The notes below the pieces were generated by a model. It made no database searches. It was not told where the DNA came from and saw only the letters and a program-made list of their open reading frames with translations. A stretch of DNA of 64,000 nt, taken from assembly GCF_001638985.1 (NCBI RefSeq), contig NW_017265134.1, forward strand, positions 496,001-560,000, read 5' to 3'. Made by a program: the position numbers and the translations under genes. Source of the stretch: Phycomyces blakesleeanus NRRL 1555(-). Taxonomy: Eukaryota; Mucoromycota; Mucoromycetes; Mucorales; Phycomycetaceae. This document shows, piece after piece, positions 1-12,431 of this stretch (position 1 is its first letter; every line of letters starts with the position of its first letter).

Positions 1-2
1 GC

Positions 3-773
3 GGCAGTGGAGCTACTACTACAACTACTACTACCACTACCACTACCACCACTACTGCTACATCTACATTCTCTCCGTCTGTCGCATATGCCCCACCTAT
101 ATCAGCGGGACCTACGAATGCGCCAATAGCACAGGCATATCACACCGACCCACATCACCATTCACATCCACATCAACATCAACAACAACATCATCAACAA
201 CATCCACATCCACAACATCAACAACACCCACAACATCATCACCATCAATCTGCACAATCAGCCGCAGTTGGTGGTGTCGGTAGTGGTGGCGTCGGTATAG
301 TAGGTGTAGGAAGTAGTGGAGGTGCCGGAATCGGTCTCAGTATCGGCGGCAGCAGCAGCAGCAATCATGCCAACAATGGAGGAATTCACGGTAGTGGAGG
401 AGGTAATGTTGGAAGAGGCAGTGGAGTAAGAGGAGGAGGAGGAGGTTATGATTATATTTCTGGAATTCCTGCTGAAACTATTCCAGCTCCCCTGGTTGCG
501 GATGTCGGTAAGAAAAAGGCGTCGAAATCCATGTTGATCTACAATCATTCTACCCTGTCTCCGGTAAGTGTGCATTAAATTTGCAAGCCTAACAACCATA
601 ATATATAAAATACACATACACACAAAATACATTACATTACACTACATTATATTACACTACATTACATTACATTACAATACACACGCATATATGGATCTTT
701 TTATCTGACGGGGGAAAGGGAATTTTAGGATGAGCTGCGAGCACAGCTAGAGAAGTATGCTATCAGGATCTAG
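3..773 (+). CDS. 3' end of a low-complexity His/Gln/Gly-rich protein (5' end outside window)
   Basis: The open frame enters from the left edge. It reads a Thr run, then a Pro/Ala segment, then a His/Gln-rich stretch, then a Gly/Ser-rich stretch ending in YDYISG. A conserved-looking tail follows: KKKASKSMLIYNHSTLSP. The likely exon ends at 563 before gtaagtg. Splicing to the ag at 727-728 continues in frame as DELRAQLEKYAIRI and stops at 771-773. The unspliced frame stops at 578-580, so the intron (564-728) matters. The final part (LSPDELRAQLEKY) looks like a short structured C-terminal motif after a disordered region, but I cannot place it in a named family. No start is visible. The exon join is well supported by frame and splice signals; the function is unknown. 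Confidence 0.7.
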
Positions 774-2132
774 AAAGAATGAAAGAATGAAAGAAAGATC
801 ACCAGGAAAACGATACAGACAGATCCATCATCATCATCATCGTCATTATTGTGATTTTTTTCTTGTGGTTTGTAGTAGATAAAACAATAAATGGACCGGT
901 AAGGTGTACTGAAATAAAGAAAAAAAGAGAAAACGAAAGAGAAAAGAATTATGTGATGAACATAAGTATGAATTGTGAATATGGAATGAATGGAGTGAAT
1001 ATGACATATTATGTCAATTTTATTATTATTACCATGGAAACAACAACAAGTAACAACAATAATAATGGGTATAATTATAACCATAGTAACTATAGTAACT
1101 ATAGTAACCATAATGATTATGGTGGAGGAGGTGATGATGAGTATTGCTATTCCATAAATATATAATACTATATGTGTATTTGTGTATATACGTACATATG
1201 CATATATGTTTTAAAAATCTATATATTATGAGATACTATATTATAAGATACTATGACAATTCAATTCGATTCAATTCAACTCAATATAAATAAATAAGTA
1301 AATAATAGGCTTACAACTAAAATCAAAGATCAAAAATCAAAGATCTAAAAAAAAAAAGCAAAGAGTAAGAGAGTGAGCGAGTGAGAGAGTAAGAGGGTAC
1401 ACAAAGAAGCACTATTGGTGACACCCACGCGTCTAAGCAGCAAAAGTAGTGAAGGCCAGGTTGGCTGCTGTTAAAGAAGCTCGTGGTCTCCTTCTTTTTC
1501 TTTTGACTTGAAACCCAGTCTAAGCGGCTCTTCTCCACCCCCCCCCCCCCCCCAAAGGACTGTCTTGGGAAAAATACGACGATGATTCGTCCTAAAACAC
1601 ACCAAGGCCCGCCCAAAGACACTCCAGTCAGGGGGTTGTATATGCTTTTGGTTTTTCGGTTGTTGGTTGTTGGCTTTCGATTTATAGTTTTTTTTTTTTA
1701 TTCTTGTGTACTTTTTTTTTATATGTATAAATATATATATTTGTTGAGACAGTTCCGATCTTGGGGGTCTACAAAGTCTTATTATTTTTTTAATTTTTAA
1801 TTTTTTTTTTTTTTTTTTTACAACAGAGCAGTCTTTTTTTTTTATATATATATACATACTATATCTGTATCTGTATTTGTATCTGTATCTATATATTTAT
1901 ACATTTTGTATTTTTATTTTTTTTATTTTTTATTTATTTATTAAGATTATATTTTTTTATAAAAAAAAATTAATTTCACTTCTTCCTCTTCCTCTTCTTC
2001 TCATTACTACCTTTTGTGTCCTCTATTGCTTATCCATTTTGATTTCTATACACAAATACAATTCATTTCAATTCAATTGAACTCAATTAACAACCTCAAG
2101 TTAAAATAATAAAAAAATAATCAACGAATAAC
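774..2132. other. Intergenic, AT-rich, simple repeats
   Basis: No convincing gene is visible. There are runs of cat, aat and gat trinucleotides near 826-846 and 1050-1140. Pentameric attca-type repeats lie near 640-680 and 1257-1290, and long T tracts at 1690-1980. Open frames here translate to Asn, Tyr or Lys runs only. Confidence 0.7.
1538..1553. repeat. Poly-C run (16)
   Basis: Sixteen consecutive C residues sit between ttctcca and aaaggac. Homopolymer length in such a tract is prone to sequencing error. Confidence 0.9.
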
Positions 2133-3306
2133 ATGCCCACAATTCTCAAGCACCAACCTCGTCGAGTTCTTGCAGTCAATCTTGACCAGACTCTGTCACA
2201 CACCCTCGAAGCCCTCGTTAAATGGCACAACGACACCTATAGCACTCACCTGACAATTGAGGACTTTGATACCTATGACTTTGCCGCAGTCTGGGGCGGG
2301 TCTCAGGAATCTACATGCGATAAGATCCGTGCGTTTTACGACTCTGAATACTTTGAACGCATTCCACCGATCCAAGACTTTGCGCTCGAGGCCCTAAAGA
2401 TGTTCAAGAAGCGTAAATTTACACTGGTAATCATTACCTCTCGTCAGCAATTCGTTGCTGCTCAAACCAAACAGTTTGTTGATCGCCACTATCCAGGTAA
2501 TGCAGTGTAGCCTTAAATTAGAGTTGAATACAAGAAATATACCAAAAATATACATGCATAGATACATATATGTACACATCTATCTATCTATCTATATTAA
2601 TAATAATACTAATAATAATCATTTTCTTTTAGGTCTATTCGAAAGCATTTACTTTTGTAATCTTGGTCTTTCCAATGCTGAGCAATTAGAATACGTTTCA
2701 AAATCAAAGGCCACAATCTGTAAAGAAGTTGGCGTAGATGTCTTAATTGATGATTCCCTTGATCACGCACTGGACTGTGCCCAACTCGGGATCAAGGTGC
2801 TTCTGTATGACCGCAAGGGGCAGTACACCTGGAACCACCTGGAACCCAACACACAAGCATCAGCAGCATCAGCAGCATCACCGGTAGAAGTAGAAGGACG
2901 ACATTCGACAAACTCTCGCTTGACTCTGACGTCAACATCGCGGAAACTCTACCCGCCTACAAAGACAACCGTGCGAGCGCTACCATCCAACGTGAAACGT
3001 GTGACTAGTTGGAAGGACATCTTGGCCCAGCTTCCAAAACCGCGCAGTCCACTTTCGGCCTGCTACTTCCCTGAAGACTTTGAGTGCAATGCTAATGCGG
3101 AATCCGAAGAGTCAGAAGTGTCAGAATATGAAGAAGATTTCTACGATGGGTCTACCTTTGTGGACCAAAGCAACCAAGGCTACGAGACAATTGAAATCGA
3201 TGAACTGACCGAAGATGAGCTAGAAGATGAAGATGAAGATGAAATTTCTCAAGCCAAACATCTTTACGCCGATGACTCTTGGAACGACACCATTGTTTGG
3301 GCTTAA
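2133..3306 (+). CDS. HAD-superfamily-like protein with a substituted nucleophile (probable pseudo-phosphatase)
   Basis: Two exons, 2133-2496 and 2633-3306, join across a 136-nt gt-ag intron to give 345 residues. The N-terminal 185 residues match the HAD-like fold of fungal proteins that usually open with a DxDD/DxDxT motif. Here motif I reads VNLDQT, so the first Asp is Asn16; the second acid, Asp18, remains. Motif II is near IITSR (about residues 105-109). Lys147 and the acidic pair Asp161-Asp162 (LIDDS) fit motifs III and IV. Residues 190-345 are a low-complexity tail with Ser/Thr and then acidic stretches (EDELEDEDEDE). Loss of the nucleophile suggests no phosphatase activity, perhaps a binding role; this is inference. 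The start is the first ATG after an AT-rich leader. Confidence in the gene is high and in the function moderate. Confidence 0.85.
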
Positions 3307-4654
3307 GAAAGAAAGAAAGAAAGAAGAAATATATATATATACTATACTATACATACATACATGCATACATACATACATACAAATTTTATTGTTGTTACTC
3401 TTTATTGAATTATTTAGTTAGTGAAGTCAATTGGTTAGTTAAAAACCAACTTCTTTAACATGTACATTTTACCCATCTTTTTTTTACTTTAAAAAAAAAT
3501 CATTTTATTTTTGTATTATTTTCCTTTTTTTCTTTTCATTCGTCTGCTTCTTTGATTCAATTTTTCTGTAATACATAAAAATCCAAAAAAAAATAATCCA
3601 ATTTTGTGTTTCACTCAACGGTTGGCCTGTAACATGTGTGACACTAAAATCCCAATGACTATCTTTTTCTTTCTTTCTTTCGTTCCTTTCTTGTATATAA
3701 AAAAAAGTAATATATAATATGATATAATATAAAAGTCACTTTTTTATATATATATCTATATAAATAAATAAAATATGTATTTTGTTGTTGTGGGACTACT
3801 CTGCCAAAAATAATAAAATAAAAGCGCCTTACCAAACATTACATTGTTACCCGTTAAAACGAACAGCCTATTGGTGATCGAAATTTTTTGACTTTCTTGA
3901 TAATCATTCTCCTCCCTCTCTCTGTATATATATATATATTTTCTATTTTGTAAATCTTATTGCTATTATTGATTGGCTCATCAAACATACAAATAAATTC
4001 AAATAAATAATAAGACCAAGAGCAAGAACAAGTGTTTTCCTTTTATTATATGGAGACGACACTATTTGCTATTTGTTATGGCGTATGTTTTTTGTGTATT
4101 TGTTTTGTGTGTATTTGAGTGGCAAGCTAAAGAGATAAGACTGAGGTTAGTCTTTTCTTTCTTGGTTGGTGCTGCTGGTCATTTATCACGGTTGTGTTAA
4201 TTGATCTGTTTGGCAGCCTTATCCGACCATGAGCTCAATTTTAGACTCGTTGATCTTCGAAAGAGTAACACGGTTGGCTACTGCTGGAATAAAGGCGCAT
4301 ATATGAAGGAGAGAGAGAGAGAGAACGGGGGTATGCAGACTGGTACGACGAGGATCGTCAACGAGTCTGCCTCTTGGCAAGAAAAAAAATCAATGCCTTT
4401 GAAAGTTTGTGGCCGTGGCATTCACCACCAACTCTGTAAGAAAAGAAAAAAAAAGAAAAAAAAAAAGGTCTCATCAAGATGGCGTTATATTTGATCTTGT
4501 ATGCAGCACATCCTGGACCAAGAGAAAGAATTCTACAACTTCGAAAGTCGATGCCTCTCCATGACAACAAATAGTGTATCCAAATCTTTACGAGCATTTT
4601 CCTTGTACTTTTTTTTTCTTTTTCTTTTTCGTCGAGGCTGTTTCTCAAGACGGA

Positions 4655-4915
4655 TTTGGACATCAGTTCCAAAAACAATACGGACCAAGGTTCGTTGTAT
4701 AGATAGCAAAGCTCTTTGACGTAGAACATGAGATATAAACAAACGGGTGAAATGAATGGTGATTCCGATGGTAATTTCTAAATAAATACCATAGGCAATG
4801 TTCCTTTCTTCTCTCTTTCCTATAGTGGAATGTCAGGTCCAAAACAAGACGGATAAAGGTTTGTTTTATGGTAAAAGATCTTTAATATAAAGCACGAGAT
4901 TTAAAGCAGCGTAAT
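4655..4915 (-). repeat. Two diverged copies of a coding-like segment
   Basis: About 90 bp near 4658-4746 and about 85 bp at 4826-4911 are clearly related (gttccaaaa/ggtccaaaa, acggacc/acggata, aaggttcgtt/aaggtttgtt, aacatgagatataaa/agcacgagatttaaa). Read on the minus strand both encode a pattern R-x-F-x-S-x-x-L-x-x-R then T-x-x-R-x-V. The second copy has a stop in frame. This looks like decayed protein-coding sequence of unknown family. Confidence 0.5.
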
Positions 4916-5126
4916 AACGCAGATTAATAAAAGAAAAGAAGAAGAAAAAAAGGGAGTTCATTTATTGTATATCTTCTTAAAAATTGTCTCTACAGATTTT
5001 CATTTAAATACAGCTATTTAGCAACGTTGTTAATGTTATCATTACTACCGCTGATGATGATGATTATGATGATGTTCTTGGCATTCCAAGCAGTTCCAAA
5101 AGCCTTTTATTTCTATATAAGATCCT

Positions 5127-5127
5127 G

Positions 5128-5170
<43 letters not shown>

Positions 5171-5171
5171 C
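5127..5171. repeat. (CA)n/(TA)n compound microsatellite
   Basis: About 11 CA units are followed directly by about 10 TA units. Confidence 0.9.
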
Positions 5172-6333
5172 AAAAAAAAGAGAGAGAGAAAATGCTATAT
5201 TCTTGCAGCCTCTCAATCTTATTTGTTCTCCATCTTTGTTTTTTGTTTTTTGGGTTTTGGCTTGGAGTTTTATGTTCAAAAGAAGAAGTTGCGAAAAAAA
5301 AGTTGAGATATACTTCTAACTTTGGAACGAGTACACAAAGACTACAGCTGCTTAATGATGTTTTAATTAATCGAGCAAACCATTTCACACATAAATGTCT
5401 GGCAACTAGTATTTCTGTAAAGAGATTATAACAAATACAAGTGTAACTAGACGAAACAACAAGAACATATCCGTGTATTCTGACTCTTATGGTTAGATAC
5501 CCAAATAAAAAGAAATATATATTATTTTGTGCAAATGTAAAAAGGTTTGTATATATATATATATAATTATATACATTGGCTGATCAATATATACAAACAG
5601 GAGAAAACAAGTCATACTTTTTAGTCTAGAGCTTGTCGTTGCCTTTAATGAACAATGCCAAACAAAATATAATAAGGCCTAGGGCTTGTGTACATATTAC
5701 GATCAAGCACAAATTAATATACAGTGTACTTTTCTTGATATTTTGTGTACTGATTATTTATTTATTTATTTATTTTGATCAACAACTCACAACCATAGAA
5801 TACAATACCCATACACACAAATTCATATAAAAATATAGGTAGGTGTAGTGATCGGTTGGAAAGTGGTGTGTTTAATAAAATCCAAGATACAAAAGTAATG
5901 AAATAATGAAACGGGTACAAAACGAATATGAAGCCCCTTTTTTGGTGTGGTATACATATAACATATCTAAGCACCTTTGTAGGAATCATCATATTATAAT
6001 ATGATTAGAAGCCAAAGAGCTATTATAATTGCTATCTATCTATATAATAATAACCATTTGAATAAATTAATAATAATAATTGTTGGCGCCATCTAAAGAT
6101 GTAATTTTGTGTACTCTTTAAATGAAAAAGAAAAAGGAAATTCAATATCGCATGGTGTGAACTTTTTTTTATATATATCTTTTTATTTATGTCAACTGAC
6201 TTTACTGTTTGGAAAACAAGGAGTTTGGAAATACAATATTTCTTATAAAATAGATTGATAAATAGAATTAAGCTTATGCTTATGCTTATAATTATAATTA
6301 TAATTCTAATTCTAATTCTAAATTCTAATTCTA

Positions 6334-6401
6334 AATGTGATTGTAATTGTAACTGTGATTGTGATTGTGATTGTGATTGTGATTGTGATTGTGATTGTGA
6401 T
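6334..6401. repeat. tgtgat hexamer tandem repeat
   Basis: Nine or so tgtgat/tgtaat units lie in tandem. They give a spurious Cys-Asp repeat in one frame. Confidence 0.85.
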
Positions 6402-7827
6402 TTCTTTCTTTTGAATTTAGAGTCACAATTAGAATTACAGTTAGAATTATAAACAGTAACACTTTTCCTATTACTATCATTGTTGTGATTTGTTACTTTT
6501 TTTTTTTAAAAAAAAATCATCTATATAAAATTTTTTTTCCAGGGAATTTCGTTGTACCATCAATCTGGTGTCTGGAAATAAAGCTGACGGCAACTATATT
6601 TCTCTTTTAGATCACCTGTCACAAAGTCTTTAGTCTTTAGTCTTTATTTTATTATTTTATTTTGTATGCCCTTGTCTCACCCCAAAGAAGTATCAAGTAC
6701 AGAATAGAAATAAGAAATACTAATAGACAGAATAACATCCAGAACTGTGATCACAGCTACCATTAATAATAATAATATATATAAAAAAAAAGTACTCTTT
6801 TATTGCCTCCAAAGGCAAGTGCACCGTGCACACTAATGAAAGAAAGGAAGAAAATTCACAATATTATTGATATGTATATGCACACATTCTATAGATAATG
6901 AACACTTGAAGCATGAACTAGCTGTCAATAACCCACGCCTTTTTTATTCTTATTTTGTAGTACCCAACTCATGTATAAGGTGAGTACAAGCCTAGTATTG
7001 TTTTGTTCAAAGGGGAAGTGTGCCAATGACAAATACATCGGTTCGATTACTAGATATAATCTTGACCAAGAAAGAAAGGAAGGGTAAAATGAAGAGCAAT
7101 AGAATGAGATAGAGGCACACAGTCTAAAATATAAATCAACATGTGTTTGTATATACATATATATATAAAGTATACAAATATTACTATAATTATTATAATT
7201 ATTACTATTATCATTATTAGTAAAGTAATAATTATGCTGTATACCTAGGGAAGCCTTATTTATACTATCTATCGGGTGGAATCGCTCACTATAACTAGTC
7301 GCAATAAATGCTTATTATTTAATCTGATTATCAACAGAGAAATAAATTATTAGTAATAGTATATAAATATATAGCTGTACAGAATACTTTATATTTTATA
7401 TTTTATATATAAAATATCTTTCTTCAGTTTAGTCAATTATATCAAGATTGCCTTTTCTGAGTAATGTATTTTTATAAATTTTTTATCCATTAGAAAAAGT
7501 AAATTAACAGTAATTATTATAATTATAATTACAATTACAATGCTATATCTTAATAACTCAAAGGTTATTGGATCTATACAATTATGGAAAGAATGATAAA
7601 AGGCTAAATGCGAAACAACAATAATAATAATATTTTATATATTATATATTATATCTATATTTATCTATATAGGTTATTACTATTAATGCTATCATCATCA
7701 TTATCCTTATCACTATGGTGGGGAAATAGATCAAGGGTTCTTCCCCACCATCATATATACATTCATAGGTTTGTATGTACACCCGTAAACACCCACACCA
7801 ACGCCAATACATAGATATTAGCAATTA

Positions 7828-7881
7828 ATATTAAAGATTAATATTAATATTAACCTTAATATTAATATTAATCTTTAATAT
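7828..7881. repeat. 54-bp perfect palindrome (26-bp arms, 2-nt centre)
   Basis: The left arm 7828-7853 and right arm 7856-7881 are exact reverse complements around a cc centre. The arms are almost pure A/T. Directly after comes a tatcaa, then tatcgg, hexamer tandem tract to about 7937. The structure could extrude as a cruciform or form a hairpin in RNA. Confidence 0.9.
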
Positions 7882-9156
7882 CAATATCAATATCAATATC
7901 AATATCGGTATCGGTATCGGTATCAATGTCAATACCATGATCATTATGTCTATTAGATTATGCTAGTTACTATGGTTACTACTATGATTACTGTTCATAT
8001 TATGATTATCATTCTCATTATATTAAATATTTAAAAGAATAATATTCAAGTCAAGGTACATACAAACTCTATAGAATTGACACACCACTTTAAATCATGT
8101 CAACTAATCTCGGTTAAAAGAATACTGGATTTGCGAGGAGGGAAACGGAACCAAACTTTTAATACCACCCGTGAATATTGTCATTATTTACTGTCCTTCT
8201 CTCTTTCTATATCTTATTGTTATGTTGCTTGTTATCGTTGCTGTACTCTCATGAAACGTGGTCAGTTATCATGAACAAGTTAAGACCGAATAGAAATCAG
8301 AATAATAATAAAAAAGAACCTTTTCGGTAAAGACAGACACACTTCATTAGATTTACAACACAATTGGCTTAAAAAGGGACAAATGATGTAAAGCGATAAT
8401 ATGAATCCAGTTAACAAGGAAACAGCGTGGTTAATGCAGAAACGTGTTTGACAGAAACAAAGGTACAATAAGGATCGCGCCATTTTATAGAAGCTCGAGT
8501 GTTGCTTAATGGACTACCTTGAACAAGAGTTTAACGTTGCACGTTGTACGGAATAGAAATATAAAATAATAAATAATTATAAAAATAAAAAAAAAGAGTA
8601 AAAATATATAAAATATAAAGATATATAAAAAAAAACAACGCCACGTGGAGAACAATAGCTTTTTGTTTTTTTGTTCGAATTGATTTTTTTTCTCTTTTGT
8701 GTGTATGGCAAGAAGTCTTTAAGAAGCTTAGGTTTCTCAGAATAATGGCCGATCGTAAATGGCAAAAGAAGACGCGATGACGGGTAATGTCATTAAAAAC
8801 AATAAGAATCTCCAATAAAGTGACTTGGTTTGATGAGCCGGAATATTGGCTCAAACAATGGACGCCTGCTTCAAAAGGCAAGTCCTACACGCTTCCCGGT
8901 AACACGATGCCACATGGAAAGATAGGACATCTATGGCGTGCCACAAGGAGCATGTTTAAATCACAAAAACATGAACATTATTTAATCATGACCTTGACAT
9001 TGGACAACTGGGCCCTGCTCAGTACTTCTATAGAAAGAAGCCCAAAAAAAAGAGGACGTCTAAAATTAAAAACCGTCAATCCAATAAATACCACTTACAT
9101 CTCATCCAGAAACTGTCTCGTCAGAAACCATCTCTTAAGTTTGTCTTCTTATTCTT

Positions 9157-11969
9157 ATGCCTCCCATGTACAACCAGACCAAAAATTCTCACCACTCGAA
9201 AGCCACTATGCCTAAGCAAACCCGCACCTCTCCAGTCTACTATTGTTCAGTACTCTTACCAGAAAACACCCATGCACGCCTTTTGAATCCTATCGAAAAA
9301 CAGAACAAGATTGAGTTGGCCGAAAGAGTAGCCAAAGCAGAGGTAAAATCCTTTTTATCCTTTTGTCTTGAAAGTATTCACACTCTTTCTCTCTTACCAC
9401 AGGCTATATATCACCAACCAGCCTCTCGATCTAAAGAAGACTTTTATCTCGTCAGTCTACCTCGAGGTGTACATCGAATTCCAATTGTCAACCTGTCAAA
9501 CAGCAAAAAATCCCAACCCTCTTCACCCCCTATAGATTCATGGAAAGATACAAGCTCTACATTAGCTAAAGAGGTACATATAATAAACACACACACACGC
9601 ACACACAAAAGCCCTCTTTCTCTTTTGTGTGTTTGTGTGAATAAGTGGGGGATAAAGTCTAAAGTGCCCTTTTATACTTATATATACTTTTTTTAATAAT
9701 AATAATAATAATAATAATTTATTCATTCTCACAGTCTACACCAAATTCACCTCCTACATCCTATCTTGCATCACCACCACTCGAACCTAAGCAAAACAAC
9801 AAACCATATCACATAAACACTGCTCCATGTTCTCTGGGCCAACGGACCCCGGTCCAGTCACCAGCCGAGTCCTCATTTGATCTATTCCGGCCGAATTCCT
9901 CCCAGACTCTTCCAAAGATCACCCCACCCCAACGATTCAGCTATAACGAGTCCTTACCCGTATCTCCCCTTTGTCCACCACCACATCTCAGACGTGAAAG
10001 ACGAACCTCGAGAGCTGCTTCGGTACCCGAATTTGCCCACCCTCACCGTCCCAGCATAGACTATTCATCTCGACGGGGTAGCCAATCAAGTGTCTCTCAT
10101 AGCATTGTCAACCGACCAAGACCAAAGGTAAAACTATATTTTATAAAAAAAAAAGAAGAAGAAGAGAGAGAGAGAGAGAGACAGAAAGAAATAAGGAATA
10201 CAAAGTACAAGACACAAGGCACAAAAGTACAAAGTACAATTATAGAACGTTGATCATTTAACAAACAATTTTTGTCTTTCTTTTTTCTTATTTAAAATAA
10301 TAATAATAATAATAAAAATAAAATAAATTAGTCAATGTTGTCCAGGATGGCTACACAGGATTTGCCAGAAGAGAGATTGTCGGTGTCACAGAGTATGTGG
10401 CTAGATCAACTTGAACGACAGATCAAGATTAGACTACAGTCAACCGTCTATCCATCCCTGTCTAGTGTCACTCAGATCCAGCAAGAGGCTCGCCAGTTCT
10501 GGGAGGACCAGAGACGAGCCATGCAGGCATTCAGCGATAGCCTTATAGAGAAAATAGAAGACCGTTTCGAATTATCCGAGACAAACCCTTCGCTGCAGAT
10601 TGCATCCAAGCAGACCGAATTAGAAAAGGAAGTCATAGAGAACCGACGCGAAATTCTGCACTTGCAACGCCAGCTGGTAGAATTCGATCTTCTGAAGCCC
10701 CGTCACGCCGAACTAGAAGCACAGTATGAGGCCATGGGGCAACAAGCCGCTTATTTCCAAAAGGAGTGGCAAGAGTCCAGAGTACAGCAGAGCCGAGTTG
10801 TGGAGTTGGAAGCACACCTAAAGATTTTGACCGACGTTGTTGAGGAAGATTGTACCAAGCAGCGATTGGACGAAATCTTGATGGAAAAGGCGCAATGGAA
10901 AGCCGAAATGGACGAACAAATCAAAGCCAAACAGACCCTAAAAGACCGAGTGGATGAATTACAAGTCGAAGTCTGCCGTAACCACAAGGAGATGAACCGG
11001 CTCGGAAGTCGTAATCAGCAGCTCGAGACCGACCTTGAGTGCCACCAGCGAGAGTTGGAGCGACTCCAGGCCAAGTGTGAATACCGCACCGTGGAACGAC
11101 CTGAGATTGGGATGGCCGACTGTGGAGAGGAGTTTGGACAAGGATTGGTAAGCCAGTGTCTACCCCCTCCCACCAATAAGCTCCCAGAAACACCAGCAGA
11201 GATGATGGAAACTATTGGTCGCCTCAAGGAAGAAAACCGAAAGATCAAACAGTCCGAGAGTGTCAACAAGATCCAACTTGACTACATGCAAAGAGAGCTC
11301 AACCAGCTAACTCCTGCCGGACTCAAACGCCACCTGGAGCGTAAAGATGAAGAAATCCTCAAACTTAAGCGAGCACTCGAGAGCCATACTAAGCAAACCC
11401 AACCTACAACCATAAGCTCTATACCTATCAATTCACCCATATCCTTACCCTTACCATCTGTACCTGTATCTGTACCAAGTGAACCTGAACCTGAACATGA
11501 CCATGAACATCAATCTATATCTACAACATCTGTACCTACCGATCTGGCCGTACCTATAGCCGTACCTGTAACTATACCTCTACCTTTATCCACAATTATA
11601 CCTACCCATGTTACTGGATCTACCACACTCGGTGGCAAGAGTTCACCTCAGACAAGTCGAACATGCTCCCCTTGCTCTTCATTCTGCCGAACTCCTCCAC
11701 CAGAGCGCCATCCAGAACGCTTAAGCTATCGAATGGACACATCTGGACCTTCTAATGAATTGGATGGCCATGTGACCTTTATGACACAGATCAACGGAAA
11801 ACTATCCCATTACACAGTAAAAGTATCTAGTAATACACATCCGATGAGTCAAAACACAAATCCTAGACGCCGTAGCCAAAAGCCATTGAATCCAGAAGCC
11901 GCGGCATGGAAACCACCAACTACTTCTAGCCGTTCAGGCAGTAGTCATAAGGGTAGTCCGACTTTGTAA
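9157..11969 (+). CDS. Large coiled-coil protein of unknown function
   Basis: Four exons join with all boundaries in phase 0: 9157-9342, 9403-9573, 9735-10127 and 10332-11969, giving 795 residues. Residues 1-250 are Pro/Ser-rich and probably disordered. About residues 270-510 form long heptad-rich coiled coil (for example DRVDELQVEVCRNHKEMNRL). The 540-795 region is Pro/Thr/Val-rich, with a short ordered-looking segment near GHVTFMTQINGKLSHYTVKV. A TAA lies about 20 nt upstream in the same frame, so the start is ATG 9157, 9169 or 9211. The first intron is only 60 nt, a multiple of three without a stop, so its retention would not break the frame. No catalytic domain is visible. It could be a cytoskeletal or scaffold protein. 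Confidence 0.8.
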
Positions 11970-12431
11970 TAATTACCATATTTTTCATAGACATTATATA
12001 CACTATATACATACAAGTACAACAGTTTAGTTCTTTATACCCCCTCTTTCTATTTCTTCTTTCCATCTTAATAATGACAATAAGGACAATAATAATAATA
12101 ATAATAATTACTTACACTACCATCTAATCCACATTGAACATATATGGACCGATGAGATTGTGCGGAGAAATACCGACCAATAAGAATCGGCGAAAATTGT
12201 GTGCTAGAAGACGCAATGTTCGCAACAAAGCAAACCTCTGCCCATACAGCTTTAGTTTAAACCAGTGTGTGTGTGTGTGGCTTTAAAAGAGGCCAATGAA
12301 AATATATATATAAAAAAAAATAGATGAAACATAAATACTAAACTGGGGTTGCATTTAATAACTTTTTTTTTTCTTTTTATCCTTCCTTTGCTGTACATAC
12401 TTTTTGTAAACACACCCCCCACCTCTTTGCT
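11970..12431. other. Intergenic, 5' region of MET5
   Basis: This segment contains aat repeats at about 12088-12109, a GT run at about 12266-12278 and a pyrimidine-rich stretch just before the MET5 start. I see no clear regulatory palindrome and no CACGTG. Confidence 0.6.

Larger units (their letters stand above)
3307..9156. other. Long repeat-rich intergenic region
   Basis: This 5.8-kb AT-rich stretch has no clear gene. It holds a diverged coding-like duplication (4655-4915), a CA/TA microsatellite (5127-5171), a tgtgat hexamer tract (6334-6401) and a 54-bp perfect palindrome (7828-7881). At 8787-9215 the plus strand is open for 142 codons, and 8531-8881 is open on the minus strand. Neither shows a recognisable domain, so I do not call a gene there. 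The open frame at 4201-4494 ends in a Lys run. Confidence 0.6.

Noticed and set aside
851..1165. 104-codon plus ORF
   Set aside because: It is made of Asn/Tyr/Gly repeats from trinucleotide tracts and has a matching open frame on the other strand.
6334..6401. Cys-Asp repeat peptide resembling a metal-binding protein
   Set aside because: It is the translation of a tgtgat microsatellite.
7023..7045. B-box-like ggttcgattac as a possible tRNA gene
   Set aside because: No A box, acceptor stem or cloverleaf can be formed around it.
8787..9215. 142-codon plus ORF before the coiled-coil gene
   Set aside because: Part of it looks protein-like (VTWFDEPEYWLKQWTPASKG), but the minus strand is open too, no domain is recognised, and I could not splice it in frame to the downstream gene.
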